Assembly: GCA_004173455.1 (NCBI GenBank)
Contig: SECL01000016.1
Span: 1-64,000, forward strand
Direction: 5' to 3'
DNA length: 64,000 nucleotides
From: Moraxellaceae bacterium
GTDB lineage: Bacteria; Pseudomonadota; Gammaproteobacteria; Pseudomonadales; Moraxellaceae
Shown here: piece after piece, positions 37,043 through 45,827 of the stretch
Numbering within the stretch: the stretch's first letter is position 1
How the letters are laid out: each line of letters begins with the position of its first letter
Made by a program: the position numbers and the translations under genes
Notes under the pieces: model-generated
Database searches by the model: none
What the model saw: only the letters and a program-made list of their open reading frames with translations
What the model was told of the DNA's origin: nothing

Positions 37043-37411
37043 ATGTCAATCCTCATATAAAACAAAAGAAGGACTGTCCGGTGTTGCAACAGCAGAGAAA
37101 CACAGACCAGCAAAAAACTTATTTCTTGTTGTCATAGTCATTCTGTATATCATTCAACAATTCCAGATCAAATCCAATACAGCGTTAAGCGAATACTCAA
37201 CACCAGTATGCTTTGAGCTTAACATGAAGTTGCGAAGCTGCAAAGCCAGAATAGATAATGTTTGTAATTAACACGTATTTTCTGTGACATTTGCGTTAGA
37301 TCTGTTTAATTTTTATCCAATGATGCAATGTAACATTTTGATGTTAATAGGCTAATCATGGCCTTATAAAACGTTTTATAATAAGGTTATCTTTAAAATA
37401 AAGAGGAATAA
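37043..37411. other. intergenic region between divergent csp and the tusA-like gene
   Basis: This 369-base region holds the leader of the cold-shock gene at its left side and the promoter of the tusA-like gene at its right side. The right part is very AT-rich and contains an 18-base perfect palindrome that includes a consensus TATAAT. No open frame or known RNA motif was recognised in it. Confidence 0.6.
37364..37382. promoter_or_regulatory. palindrome with TATAAT upstream of the tusA-like gene
   Basis: TTATAAAA-CG-TTTTATAA-type 18-base perfect palindrome at 37364-37381, and TATAAT at 37377-37382 overlapping its right arm. A good -35 is not visible at 17 bases. This could be a regulator-dependent promoter with an operator over the -10 region. 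It lies 30 bases before the start codon. Confidence 0.5.
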
Positions 37412-37672
37412 ATGAGTTTTGACCCTATTACTCGTCAGAAGTTACCGCAGCGTATCCTTGATGCCACTGGATTGGCTTGCCCTCTTCCATTGCTTAAGCT
37501 AAAACAGGCGTTGCATGGAATGGCTGCAGATGAAGCGGTGATGCTAATTGCCAGTGATGCCAACAGCTTGACTGATATTAAGCGATTTTGTGAAATTGCA
37601 GGCCATCACCTTGAAATTATTAATCAGGAAAATCAAAGACTTGAATTTTTGATCTACAAGAAAAATTCATAA
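37412..37672 (+). CDS. TusA/SirA family sulfur-carrier-like protein
   Basis: An 86-residue protein of the TusA fold. The key motif is DATGLACPLPLLKLKQAL: the single Cys of the CPxP motif is the persulfide-carrying residue. The C-terminal strand region (FCEIAGHHLEI...LEFLIYKK) completes the two-layer fold. TusA relays sulfur for tRNA 2-thiouridine synthesis; other family members serve different sulfur transfers, so I do not assign tusA firmly. Strong AAGAGGAA ribosome binding site. It precedes rpoH by about 150 bases on the same strand. Confidence 0.88.
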   Translation: MSFDPITRQKLPQRILDATGLACPLPLLKLKQALHGMAADEAVMLIASDANSLTDIKRFCEIAGHHLEIINQENQRLEFLIYKKNS

Positions 37673-37820
37673 TTGATGCTTTAATTACCTGATGACACGC
37701 TTTGTTGTAACTTTACACAACTAAACTGAATTTTTGCATGAGTAATTATGCTATAACCCTTATAATTCAATATTAAAGCAATAGGGCAAGCCTTTTAAAA
37801 GCCCTCATTAAGGAGTTTTC

Positions 37821-38684
37821 ATGAGCGACAGCACTAACCAGCTGATGCCCCTGTCTTTAACCGCTCCAGGCGTAAACTTGGGTGCTTATATCAGCACTGT
37901 CAACCAGATTCCCATTTTAACGGCTGAGCAGGAAAAAGCCCTAGCTGATCGTTATTATTATGATCAGGATGTTGACGCTGCCAAAATGCTGGTGATGTCT
38001 CATCTGCGTTTTGTGGTGCATATTGCCCGAAGCTATGCTGGTTATGGCCTGCCACAGGCTGACTTAATTCAGGAAGGTAATCTGGGCTTGATGAAAGCAG
38101 TCAAACGCTTTGACCCGACGATGGGCGTGCGTTTGGTATCCTTTGCTGTGCACTGGATTAAAGCTGAGATCCATGAATTTGTTATTCGTAACTGGCGTAT
38201 TGTCAAGGTAGCCACCACTAAGGCTCAACGTAAGCTATTCTTTAATTTGCGTAGCCTGAAAAAAGCCAGCCGCAAGCTCACACTCGCTGAAGCTGCTGCC
38301 ATTGCAGAGGACTTAAATGTCACTGCTGAGCAAGTGCTGGAAATGGAAGGTCGCTTGACGGCTTATGATGCTTCTTTTGAGGCGCAGGCAGATGATGACG
38401 ATGAAGGTCGTGTCGCGCCAGTGATTTATCTGGAAGATACTCGTTATGATCCTGCGCGTGAAGTCGAGGATGCGGACTGGGAACAACACAATAATAATGC
38501 CCTGCATAGTGCAATGGGTATGCTGGATGACCGTTCACGTACCATCTTACAACGTCGCTGGCTAGACGATGATAAGTCTACTCTGCATGAATTAGCAGCT
38601 GAGTACAATGTATCTGCCGAACGTATCCGTCAGCTTGAAAAAAATGCTATGGAAAAAATCAAGACTGCAATGATGGCGGGTTAG
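37821..38684 (+). CDS. rpoH: RNA polymerase sigma-32 (heat-shock) factor RpoH
   Basis: Alternative sigma factor for heat-shock genes. The 287-residue protein has region 2 ([26 protein letters not shown], then [25 protein letters not shown]), the RpoH box [14 protein letters not shown] that distinguishes sigma-32 from other sigma-70 relatives, and region 4 with [25 protein letters not shown]. Length is normal. TAAGGAG precedes the ATG. A short GGGC...GCCC stem (about 37783-37805) immediately before this site could influence translation with temperature, but it does not cover the ribosome binding site. A strong terminator follows. Confidence 0.97.
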   Translation: MSDSTNQLMPLSLTAPGVNLGAYISTVNQIPILTAEQEKALADRYYYDQDVDAAKMLVMSHLRFVVHIARSYAGYGLPQADLIQEGNLGLMKAVKRFDPTMGVRLVSFAVHWIKAEIHEFVIRNWRIVKVATTKAQRKLFFNLRSLKKASRKLTLAEAAAIAEDLNVTAEQVLEMEGRLTAYDASFEAQADDDDEGRVAPVIYLEDTRYDPAREVEDADWEQHNNNALHSAMGMLDDRSRTILQRRWLDDDKSTLHELAAEYNVSAERIRQLEKNAMEKIKTAMMAG

Positions 38685-38733
38685 GTTTTTAGGCTTGTCT
38701 TGAATTGAACAGTAGTAGATCGAGCAAACTAGA

Positions 38734-38770
38734 AGAGTCATAAAATTTATATTTTATGGCTCTTTATTTT
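38734..38770 (+). terminator. rpoH terminator
   Basis: AGAGTCATAAAA pairs with TTTTATGGCTCT (one G-U pair, 6-base loop), followed by a T-rich run. Confidence 0.85.
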
Positions 38771-38883
38771 TGGACTGCACCTTAAGGAAAGCTCACCTGC
38801 CCTTATATCGAACGTATGTCTTTCATGGTTATTTGAACTGCTTTTGGGTAAACTAGCGGCTTGCACAATGAGGAATAATCTGG

Positions 38884-39249
38884 ATGTGGATTGCAATTGC
38901 GGCTATTAATCTAGCCGTTGCCGTCGTGCTGGGTGCATTTGGTGCGCATGGCTTAAAAAATCGAGCGTCGGTTGAACAACTGGGCTGGTGGCACACCGCA
39001 ACCGAATACTTCTTTTATCATGCAATAGGCTTGTTGGCACTGGGCATCTTGATGAAAATTTTGCCTGAAATTTCCCTGAAATTACCGGCCGTCTGCCTGC
39101 AACTGGGCATTATTATTTTTTGCGGTTCTTTATATCTGATGGCATTGGGCGCACCGCGCTGGTTCGGCGCAATTACCCCTATTGGTGGGTTGGCAATGAT
39201 CGTGGGCTGGCTTGGCCTTGCAGTGATTATGGTTCGGACGCAAACATGA
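38884..39249 (+). CDS. DUF423 family inner-membrane protein
   Basis: A 121-residue membrane protein with four hydrophobic helices. The start WIAIAAINLAVAVVLGAFGAHGLK carries the LGAFGAHGLK signature of DUF423 (YgdD family), followed by TATEYFFYHAIGLLALGI and PRWFGAITPIGGLAMIVGW at the end, all hallmark segments. GAGGAA lies before the ATG. Its stop overlaps the thiS start (ATGA), so it is translationally coupled to the thiazole genes. Its biochemical role is unknown; the coupling is worth noting. Confidence 0.92.
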   Translation: MWIAIAAINLAVAVVLGAFGAHGLKNRASVEQLGWWHTATEYFFYHAIGLLALGILMKILPEISLKLPAVCLQLGIIIFCGSLYLMALGAPRWFGAITPIGGLAMIVGWLGLAVIMVRTQT

Positions 39250-39464
39250 GCAACAGCAGTGAATATACCCACGTATATATTAATGGTGAAGCCAGACAGG
39301 TCAGCGCTGCGACAGTGGCAGAGCTAATTGTTGAACTTGGCATGCAGGACAAGCGCCTTGCTGTCGAGCTGGATGAAATGCTGGTGCCTAAAAGTAAGCA
39401 TGCCGTTACCCCGCTTTATGAACAAGCAAAAATTGAAATTATTCAGGCCGTCGGTGGAGGTTAA
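39246..39464 (+). CDS. thiS: thiamine biosynthesis sulfur carrier ThiS
   Basis: A 72-residue ubiquitin-like protein whose C-terminal glycines carry thiocarboxylate sulfur to ThiG for thiazole formation. VYINGEARQVSAATVAELIVELG is the typical start, followed by KRLAVELDEMLVPKSKH, and the C-terminus VGGG ends in glycine as required. Its ATG overlaps the DUF423 stop and thiG begins 3 bases after its TAA, so the three genes form one unit. The thiF adenylating enzyme and glycine oxidase or ThiH are not in the window. Confidence 0.92.
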   Translation: MSNSSEYTHVYINGEARQVSAATVAELIVELGMQDKRLAVELDEMLVPKSKHAVTPLYEQAKIEIIQAVGGG

Positions 39465-39467
39465 ATC

Positions 39468-40295
39468 ATGTCACAACTCAATAATTCCCTTTTCAATAGT
39501 GATCAGCCTTTAGTCATTGGTTCACGTCAGTTTAATTCCCGCCTTCTGGTAGGCACTGGCAAATACAAGGATTTGGCTGAAACAGGCGCGGCCATTGAAA
39601 CCAGCGGCGCTGAAATTGTCACGGTTGCTATTCGCCGGGTGAATATTGGACAGGATCCAGGCCAGCCTAATTTGCTGTCTGTCATTGCGCCAGAAAAATA
39701 TACCATTTTGCCTAATACAGCAGGCTGCTTTGATGCAGACAGCGCAATCCGCACCTGTATGCTGGCGCGTGAATTACTAGATGGTCATAATTTGGTCAAG
39801 CTGGAAGTATTAGGCGATCAAAAAACGCTGTATCCCAATGTGGTTGATACCTTAAAAGCCGCACGCACACTAATTGATGATGGCTTTGAGGTGATGGTTT
39901 ATACCTCAGATGATCCAATTATTGCCCAAGAACTCGCGGATATGGGTTGTGTGGCTGTGATGCCGCTGGGTAGCCTGATTGGCTCGGGGCTGGGCCTAAC
40001 CAATCCGCACAATATTCGCCTGATTCTGGAAAATGCCGCCCAAAGTAAAAAACAGGTGCCGATTATTGTCGATGCCGGTGTGGGCACTGCCAGTGATGCA
40101 GCCATTGCCATGGAACTGGGTTGCGCGGGTGTGCTAATGAATACGGCTATTGCGGCAGCGCAGCAACCGGTACTGATGGCTTCTGCCATGAAAAAAGCGG
40201 TGGAAGCCGGACGTGAGGCTTATCTGGCGGGACGCATGGCTAGAAAACCCTATGCGGCTGCAAGCTCACCAGAAACTGGTTATTTCTTTAAGTAA
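39468..40295 (+). CDS. thiG: thiazole synthase ThiG
   Basis: Forms the thiazole ring of thiamine from deoxyxylulose phosphate, dehydroglycine or imine, and ThiS thiocarboxylate. The 275-residue TIM barrel carries [67 protein letters not shown] with the Schiff-base Lys, [38 protein letters not shown] and [15 protein letters not shown]. Length is slightly over the usual ~260. It is the final gene of DUF423-thiS-thiG. ThiE at 24.9-25.5 kb acts on its product. Confidence 0.97.
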   Translation: MSQLNNSLFNSDQPLVIGSRQFNSRLLVGTGKYKDLAETGAAIETSGAEIVTVAIRRVNIGQDPGQPNLLSVIAPEKYTILPNTAGCFDADSAIRTCMLARELLDGHNLVKLEVLGDQKTLYPNVVDTLKAARTLIDDGFEVMVYTSDDPIIAQELADMGCVAVMPLGSLIGSGLGLTNPHNIRLILENAAQSKKQVPIIVDAGVGTASDAAIAMELGCAGVLMNTAIAAAQQPVLMASAMKKAVEAGREAYLAGRMARKPYAAASSPETGYFFK

Positions 40296-40311
40296 TCTAT
40301 GGCGTGTGTTA

Positions 40312-40346
40312 ACAAAAGGGGCAAAGTCAGATTTTGCCCCTTTTGT
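40312..40346. terminator. thiG terminator, probably bidirectional
   Basis: Perfect 14-base stem ACAAAAGGGGCAAA / TTTGCCCCTTTTGT with a 7-base loop, between convergent thiG and the glutathione transferase gene. Confidence 0.92.
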
Positions 40347-40416
40347 ATTTTCATTTTGCGACTTTCATTTTTATATTGTCATCCGCTGAGAATTTTCTTT
40401 TTCTCACCGTTATAAA

Positions 40417-41019
40417 TTACATCAAGCCTTCTTCTTTGAGGCTTTTTTGTACCGCAGAATATTCGCTCACTTTTTGCTTATGGACTTGCAGATTAGGAAA
40501 CTGGCTTAAATCCAGTTTCATGTTGCTAGCCCACGTTAAAATCACAAACAAATAAATATCGGCAATGCTCATCACGTCGCTGGTGACATAAGCTTGCTGC
40601 TCCAATACCTGATCAATATAGGCAAAGCGGTTATTAATTTTATCCTGTGCGGCTTTTTTGGCCTCATCGCTGGAAGCCGAATTAAACAATGGGCCAAAAC
40701 TTTTGTGAATCTCTGAACCAATAAATGCCAGCCACTCTACCACGCGGATTTTGGGCAGACCCTTTTCGGGGAATAAATGATAATTTTGCTGGCTTTCCGA
40801 TAAATACTGCGCAACGGCTGGCAACTCAGTAATGCGCTCGCCACTATCAAGCTCAAGTGTTGGCACATAGCCTTTGGGGTTAATCTTATAATAATCACGG
40901 CCATCTTCGGTCTGGTGGCTTTTTAAATCTACCCTGACCAGTTGGTAGTCAATACCCATGTCATTGAGTAGCACATGAATGGTTAAAGGACAGGCACCGG
41001 GTGAATAATACAGTTTCAT
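40417..41019 (-). CDS. glutathione S-transferase family protein
   Basis: A 200-residue protein of the beta-class bacterial glutathione transferases. MKLYYSPGACPLTIHVLL has the SPGACSLA-like motif with the catalytic-site Cys typical of beta class. It is followed by YKINPKGYVPTLELDSGERITELPAVAQYLSE (the cis-Pro and the Glu-Ser-like ITELPA loop) and a helical C-terminal domain including SDVMSIADIYLFVILTW with its N-capping Asp. It probably conjugates or reduces electrophiles. Single-gene unit; substrate unknown. Confidence 0.9.
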   Translation of the reverse strand: MKLYYSPGACPLTIHVLLNDMGIDYQLVRVDLKSHQTEDGRDYYKINPKGYVPTLELDSGERITELPAVAQYLSESQQNYHLFPEKGLPKIRVVEWLAFIGSEIHKSFGPLFNSASSDEAKKAAQDKINNRFAYIDQVLEQQAYVTSDVMSIADIYLFVILTWASNMKLDLSQFPNLQVHKQKVSEYSAVQKSLKEEGLM

Positions 41020-41232
41020 GATCTAATTCCTGAGCTGGCAAGTGTTGATCAGTCTAGCAGCTTACAAAAATAATGAGTTTTGGCCTTTGTTGCAGCGTGT
41101 TGTGTTTGCATTAACCGCAAACTAAAGCCGTTCGCTGGTTTAAGAAAACTACTAAAGAAAAATATATATAAGTGGCGTGTTGATATTCAAAGCATAAATC
41201 CCCTATAGCACATTAATGTGATTTATCCGTGC

Positions 41233-42321
41233 TTAAAACTCCTGATCACCATAGGCAGCCCACTCACGACGTAGAGGATAGGTTTTACGCAAATGATCAA
41301 AATATGCTGCATCCACCACGCCATCTGTATTCAGGCCTGCCCGTAAGGCTTGGTCATCAGCGCGAATATCATAAAGCTGTGGTAATAACGACAATAGTTG
41401 TTGCAATAAAGGTTGTTTAGGATCAAACCACTCAGGCATGTCAGGCAGTTGGCTTTCAAACTGTTTGCAGGCATCGAGATTAAAATGTTGGCAAAATGCC
41501 TGATAGATCATTTGGGTGCCACGTGCCTTGCCTTCCAGACTATAACCAGCAATATGTGGGGTAGCCAAAGCCAGATGATCCAGTAAATTTTTGGAAATAA
41601 TGGGTTCATGCTCAAACACATCCAGCACGACAGGACGTTGGGTTTTTGCAATATCAGCCAGCAAAGCCTGCTCACTGACCACCTCACCACGTGCCGAATT
41701 GATTAGCAGACAAGTTGCTTTCATCTGTGCAAAAGCGGCTGGATCAAACAAATGATAGGTGGCATCAGCGCCAGTTCGGGTGATGGGTACATGAATACTG
41801 ATGACATCTGACTGTGCCAGTAGTTGGGCAAAGCTCAGGTTTTCAATGGCTGCTAGCTGCACCTTGGGATCAGTACCAATAACGCGCCAACCCAATCGCT
41901 GTGCAAGTATTGCCAGTTTGCTGCCCACATTACCAAGACCTACAATCCCAAGACAAAAGTCTGAACCCGCCTGAATTGCTGACGGTTGCAGGGTTAAAAT
42001 TGCAGTCACTACATATTCAGCCACGGCCTGTGCATTGCAGCCCGGTGCATGGGCAATCTCAACACCAGCGTCGGCAAGGCCAGCAAGATCAATGTGATCG
42101 GTACCAATGGTGGCACTACCTACAAACTCAACCGCCGAGCCTGCCAGTAAATCTGACGTCACCTTAGTGACTGAGCGCACCAGCAAGGCATTGGCATCAT
42201 GCACATCCCTGGCATTAATGCCACGGCCTGCCCGATATTCAATATCAGCCAGATCTTCAAAAAAATAATCAGTGAGTGCCAGATTTTCGTCGGCAATAAT
42301 TTTTAGGGGTTGATCCGGCAT
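41233..42321 (-). CDS. pdxB: erythronate-4-phosphate dehydrogenase PdxB
   Basis: Second step of the DXP-independent vitamin B6 pathway. The 362-residue protein starts MPDQPLKIIADENLALTDYF, with IADEN typical for PdxB, continues with RAGRGINARDV, FVGSATIGTDHID, the NAD-binding GIVGLGNVGSKLA, INSARGEVVSEQALL and the catalytic His region TPHIAGYSLEGKARGTQM. The start at 42321 is the one supported by homologues; the frame opens 39 codons earlier without conservation. Together with the epd-like gene at 11.3-12.4 kb and transketolase it completes the entry route to pyridoxal phosphate. Confidence 0.95.
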   Translation of the reverse strand: MPDQPLKIIADENLALTDYFFEDLADIEYRAGRGINARDVHDANALLVRSVTKVTSDLLAGSAVEFVGSATIGTDHIDLAGLADAGVEIAHAPGCNAQAVAEYVVTAILTLQPSAIQAGSDFCLGIVGLGNVGSKLAILAQRLGWRVIGTDPKVQLAAIENLSFAQLLAQSDVISIHVPITRTGADATYHLFDPAAFAQMKATCLLINSARGEVVSEQALLADIAKTQRPVVLDVFEHEPIISKNLLDHLALATPHIAGYSLEGKARGTQMIYQAFCQHFNLDACKQFESQLPDMPEWFDPKQPLLQQLLSLLPQLYDIRADDQALRAGLNTDGVVDAAYFDHLRKTYPLRREWAAYGDQEF

Positions 42322-42548
42322 GGTTTTATCGAGGTTGTGGTGGTTCAAAATGATATCCTTAATTCTGATGGTAAATAAAATTTGCTGACGTTGCTGCTTG
42401 CCAATTTGCCTTCGACCATTTCGACATGATCTCGGCATGAACCTGTCGAATGCTCAATGACCGTGGGTGGCGTGGGTTAAGCTTGTCAAAACCAGACTTA
42501 CGCAAAAAGTTTAATCATCTTCATTGTAAAATCACTTTCATTTTAAAA

Positions 42549-44981
42549 TCATTCACGTCTTAAAATCGTGAGTGGCGAGGTATTCCAGAGTGGTCGTAAG
42601 CGAGACTGCCCGATCACTAACACCAGACACAGCATCATCACTGGCAGAATAAGCCACCAGCTATAGTGTAGGCTAAAGGGAATACCTAAACGCCAGCTCA
42701 TCAAGCCTGCCACACTTTCTGCCAGAATCACTGCCATTAAACCAGCCAGCAGTCCGATCAACGCCACTTCCACTAACAAGCGCCGACGCAATTGCTGACG
42801 TGATAGACCAATCACCCGTAACAAAATAACTTCTGGCTGGCGCTGGTCAATTATGAGCTGCAAACTGGCCAGCAGCACCAGTACGCCAGCAATAGATACC
42901 AGTGCCGCCAATAAGGCCAATGCTTGTCCCAGCACCTCAAGCAAACGGCGCACCTCGCTGAGTACGGCATCAATATCAATAAACACCGTGGTGGGAAAAT
43001 CGGCAATAACCTGCGCCAATTGCTGATGCTGCGCTGGGTCTACATAAAAACTGCCCAGATAACTGCCAGCAAACTCATCCATGCTCCCCGGTGAATAAAT
43101 AAAGAAAAAATTTGGACTAAAACTATCCCAGTTCACGCTACGAATGCTCACCACCGTAGCTATCAAATCACCTTCTGGCAGACTCATGGTGAGCTTATCG
43201 CCCAAATTAATGCCTAAGCTGGTGGCTGTTTCCTGCTCCACCGAGACCTGATTGACCGCGTTAAATGGCTTGCCTGCCACTAACTGATTATCGGCGGGGA
43301 ACTGGCTGGACTGGGTCAAATTCAATTCACGGCGCAAACTGTTGTGTTGCTTGGTTTGTACTGCACTAAACGGCTGGTCATTTTTTGCAATCAAGCGGCC
43401 TTTGATATTGGGATACAGCGGTGTTGCTTGCCAATGCTGTAATTGCAAACGATGGACAAATTGGTCTTTCTGGTCAGGTGGCAAACCATAGACAAACTGA
43501 TTGGGCGTACCTTGCGGCAAGCTGGTTTGCCAGCGTTGCATCAGGTCATTACGCAAAAATAGCAAAGTGGTTAGCAATCCAAGTCCTAGCGATAAAGCCA
43601 AAACTTGCAGGCTGACTTGTCGTGGCTGGCGAATATAACTTTGACCAAATTCTGTGCGCTGTATCAGTTTTAACAGTGCCAGTGTCATGACATATAACAC
43701 CAGTAGCAGCACCAGTACGCCGCCTAGTAACGTCAGGCTTAAGCCTAATCTACCCGTTTGGGCCAGCAAAAAAACAAATAATGCAACAAACGCACTGACA
43801 CCAATCAGCAGCTTTGACCAACTCAAATTCTGCTCAATCCGGCGAATGACCCGTAGCGGTGACACATAAATCAGGCGTAACAAGTCCGGCACGGCAAAAC
43901 CAGCCAACAACACACTGGCAGCAAAAATACCCGTGAGCAGCGGCATGCCCAGCAATAACACAGGCTCAAACTGCAACTCCAGTGCCGGTAAAGCCTGATG
44001 CAAAATTTTAAGCAATCCATAAGCTACCCCTGCACCGACCAGCGTTCCGGTAATGGCAGCTGCCAGTAACAATAAGCCCAGCAACCCCAAATAGACCCCG
44101 ATCATTTGCCGATGGCTCGCACCCAGACAGCGTAGCATGGCAAACTGGTCAATCTGCTCGGTCACATAGCGCTGACACGCCAGTGCAATGGCTATTCCGC
44201 ACAGCAGCATGGTCAGGATACTGGCCACTTGGGCATAATCATCCAGCAGTCGAACCGGACGCATCAGCCGCGTATTGCCTTCACTGGCAACACGCAATTG
44301 CACACCTTGGGGCAAGTTGTCCTTGTACTGCCGTGCAAATGCCTGTACCTGCTGTGGTTGGCCCGCCATGATCAGGCGGTAATCAATACGGCTGCCCACC
44401 TGAATCGCTTGCGTACGCGCCACATCCTGCTGGTTAATCATCACCGTGGGCGAAAAGCCGCTCATGCCCGTTTCCTGATTGGGGTCACGCATAATGGAAG
44501 CAGCCACCTTAAAGCTGGCATCGCCAATCCGAATCTGGTCGCCCAGCCGCACTTTGAGTAAATCAAACAGGCGTGGACTCAGCCAGATGGTTTGCGGTGC
44601 CGGAATCCCCGTGGATGAGCGTGACGCAGGCTCAATACTGAGCGTTCCCCGCAAAGGAAACCCTTGGGTCACGGCCTTGACGTTAACCAGTACAAACTGC
44701 TCACCAGATTGCGCCATGCTACTAAATACCATGCTGGCATTGGTTCGGAGCTGATCAGTTTGCGCACGCTGTTGCCACACTTTATCCAGCGGCTGGTTGC
44801 TGCTGAGTACCAGATCCCCTGCCAAAAGCTGTCCTGCCTGCTGATTAATGGCAATGCTCAAGCTATCACTGGTAAAACGCAAGGCTGTGGTTGCAGTCAC
44901 TGCCAGTAGCAACGCCGCAAACAGCATCCCGACTCCACGACCTGCCATACTTTGACGCAACATCAGGATAAACAGTCCCAT
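42549..44981 (-). CDS. ybbP: ABC exporter permease, FtsX/YbbP type
   Basis: Large inner-membrane permease with two FtsX-like domains, 810 residues. An N-terminal membrane segment follows MGLFILMLRQSMAG, then a periplasmic domain (AINQQAGQLLAGDLVLSSNQPL). Clusters of membrane helices are near residues 250-370 and 390-470, a second large periplasmic domain follows, and a last three-helix FtsX cluster (LASLQLIIDQRQPEVILLRV) ends with PLTILRRE. It is the partner of the ATPase that ends 3 bases upstream of its start. The ybbA-ybbP pair next to tesA is conserved in E. coli. Its transported substrate has not been established. Confidence 0.9.
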   Translation of the reverse strand: MGLFILMLRQSMAGRGVGMLFAALLLAVTATTALRFTSDSLSIAINQQAGQLLAGDLVLSSNQPLDKVWQQRAQTDQLRTNASMVFSSMAQSGEQFVLVNVKAVTQGFPLRGTLSIEPASRSSTGIPAPQTIWLSPRLFDLLKVRLGDQIRIGDASFKVAASIMRDPNQETGMSGFSPTVMINQQDVARTQAIQVGSRIDYRLIMAGQPQQVQAFARQYKDNLPQGVQLRVASEGNTRLMRPVRLLDDYAQVASILTMLLCGIAIALACQRYVTEQIDQFAMLRCLGASHRQMIGVYLGLLGLLLLAAAITGTLVGAGVAYGLLKILHQALPALELQFEPVLLLGMPLLTGIFAASVLLAGFAVPDLLRLIYVSPLRVIRRIEQNLSWSKLLIGVSAFVALFVFLLAQTGRLGLSLTLLGGVLVLLLVLYVMTLALLKLIQRTEFGQSYIRQPRQVSLQVLALSLGLGLLTTLLFLRNDLMQRWQTSLPQGTPNQFVYGLPPDQKDQFVHRLQLQHWQATPLYPNIKGRLIAKNDQPFSAVQTKQHNSLRRELNLTQSSQFPADNQLVAGKPFNAVNQVSVEQETATSLGINLGDKLTMSLPEGDLIATVVSIRSVNWDSFSPNFFFIYSPGSMDEFAGSYLGSFYVDPAQHQQLAQVIADFPTTVFIDIDAVLSEVRRLLEVLGQALALLAALVSIAGVLVLLASLQLIIDQRQPEVILLRVIGLSRQQLRRRLLVEVALIGLLAGLMAVILAESVAGLMSWRLGIPFSLHYSWWLILPVMMLCLVLVIGQSRLRPLWNTSPLTILRRE

Positions 44982-44984
44982 GTC

Positions 44985-45827
44985 TTAATCTCCTGACACA
45001 GAACGGGTTAAATGATTACTACCGCTTTTAAAATTCAATAATTCTTCTCGAAAGCGACCATCCTGCAAGTGCAGTTGCCGATTACAACGACTGGCCAATG
45101 CCAGATCATGGGTCACCAGCACCAGCGTGGTGCCGCGCTCACGGTTTAAATTAAACAGTAAGTCCTCAATAGCACGGGCGGTATGGCCATCCAGATTGCC
45201 AGTCGGCTCATCGGCAAAAACAACTTGTGGTTCAGTCACCAGCGCACGCGCAATCGCTACCCGCTGCTGTTCCCCACCAGACAACACACGAGGCGTTTGT
45301 AACATACGATCCTGTAAGCCCACTCGTTCTAGCAACTGTTGACTGCGCAAGCGTGCCTGCCGTGGTGAGACTGTTTTGCTCAAGGTTAACGGCAGCATGA
45401 CATTGTCCAGCGCCGATAAATGATCCAGCAATTGAAACGACTGAAACACAAAACCCACGTAATGCAGGCGTACTCTGGCGCGTTCATCTTCATTGAGTTG
45501 GTGCAACGGCTGTCCGCACAAAAACACCTGCCCTTGGGTGGCCTGATCCAATCCTGCCAACAGACCCAGCAAGGTTGATTTTCCTGAACCCGAACGTCCG
45601 GTAATCGCCACCTGCTCACCAGCGCGAATACTCAGGTCAAGTTGATGCAAAATAGTAATGTTATTAGTGGCCGTCTTCACGGTTTGTTCAAGCTGCGCTG
45701 CCATAATAATAGGCTGAGATAGTTCAGCGTGATTAGCCGTTAAATTTTCTGCAACAGTGGGCGCTGACTGATTTTGCTTTAATGGTTGTTGTCCTGATCC
45801 TGAATCTACCGGAGTCTGGTTTTGCAT
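44985..45827 (-). CDS. ybbA: ABC exporter ATP-binding protein, YbbA type
   Basis: Cytoplasmic ATPase of a lipoprotein-exporter-like ABC transporter. The 280-residue protein has an N-terminal extension of ~40 residues, then Walker A GRSGSGKSTLLGLLAGLD near residue 97, FQSFQLLDHLSALDNVMLPL, signature LSGGEQQRVAIARALV, Walker B VVFADEPTGNLD and an H-loop LVTHD. GAGAA precedes ATG 45827. That start overlaps the divergent tesA start by 6 bases. It forms a two-gene operon with the permease, with 3 bases between them. Confidence 0.93.
   Translation of the reverse strand: MQNQTPVDSGSGQQPLKQNQSAPTVAENLTANHAELSQPIIMAAQLEQTVKTATNNITILHQLDLSIRAGEQVAITGRSGSGKSTLLGLLAGLDQATQGQVFLCGQPLHQLNEDERARVRLHYVGFVFQSFQLLDHLSALDNVMLPLTLSKTVSPRQARLRSQQLLERVGLQDRMLQTPRVLSGGEQQRVAIARALVTEPQVVFADEPTGNLDGHTARAIEDLLFNLNRERGTTLVLVTHDLALASRCNRQLHLQDGRFREELLNFKSGSNHLTRSVSGD

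Noticed and set aside
38685-38883. TPP riboswitch upstream of the DUF423-thiS-thiG unit
   Set aside because: The interval contains the rpoH terminator and a short promoter region only; no TPP aptamer motif seen.
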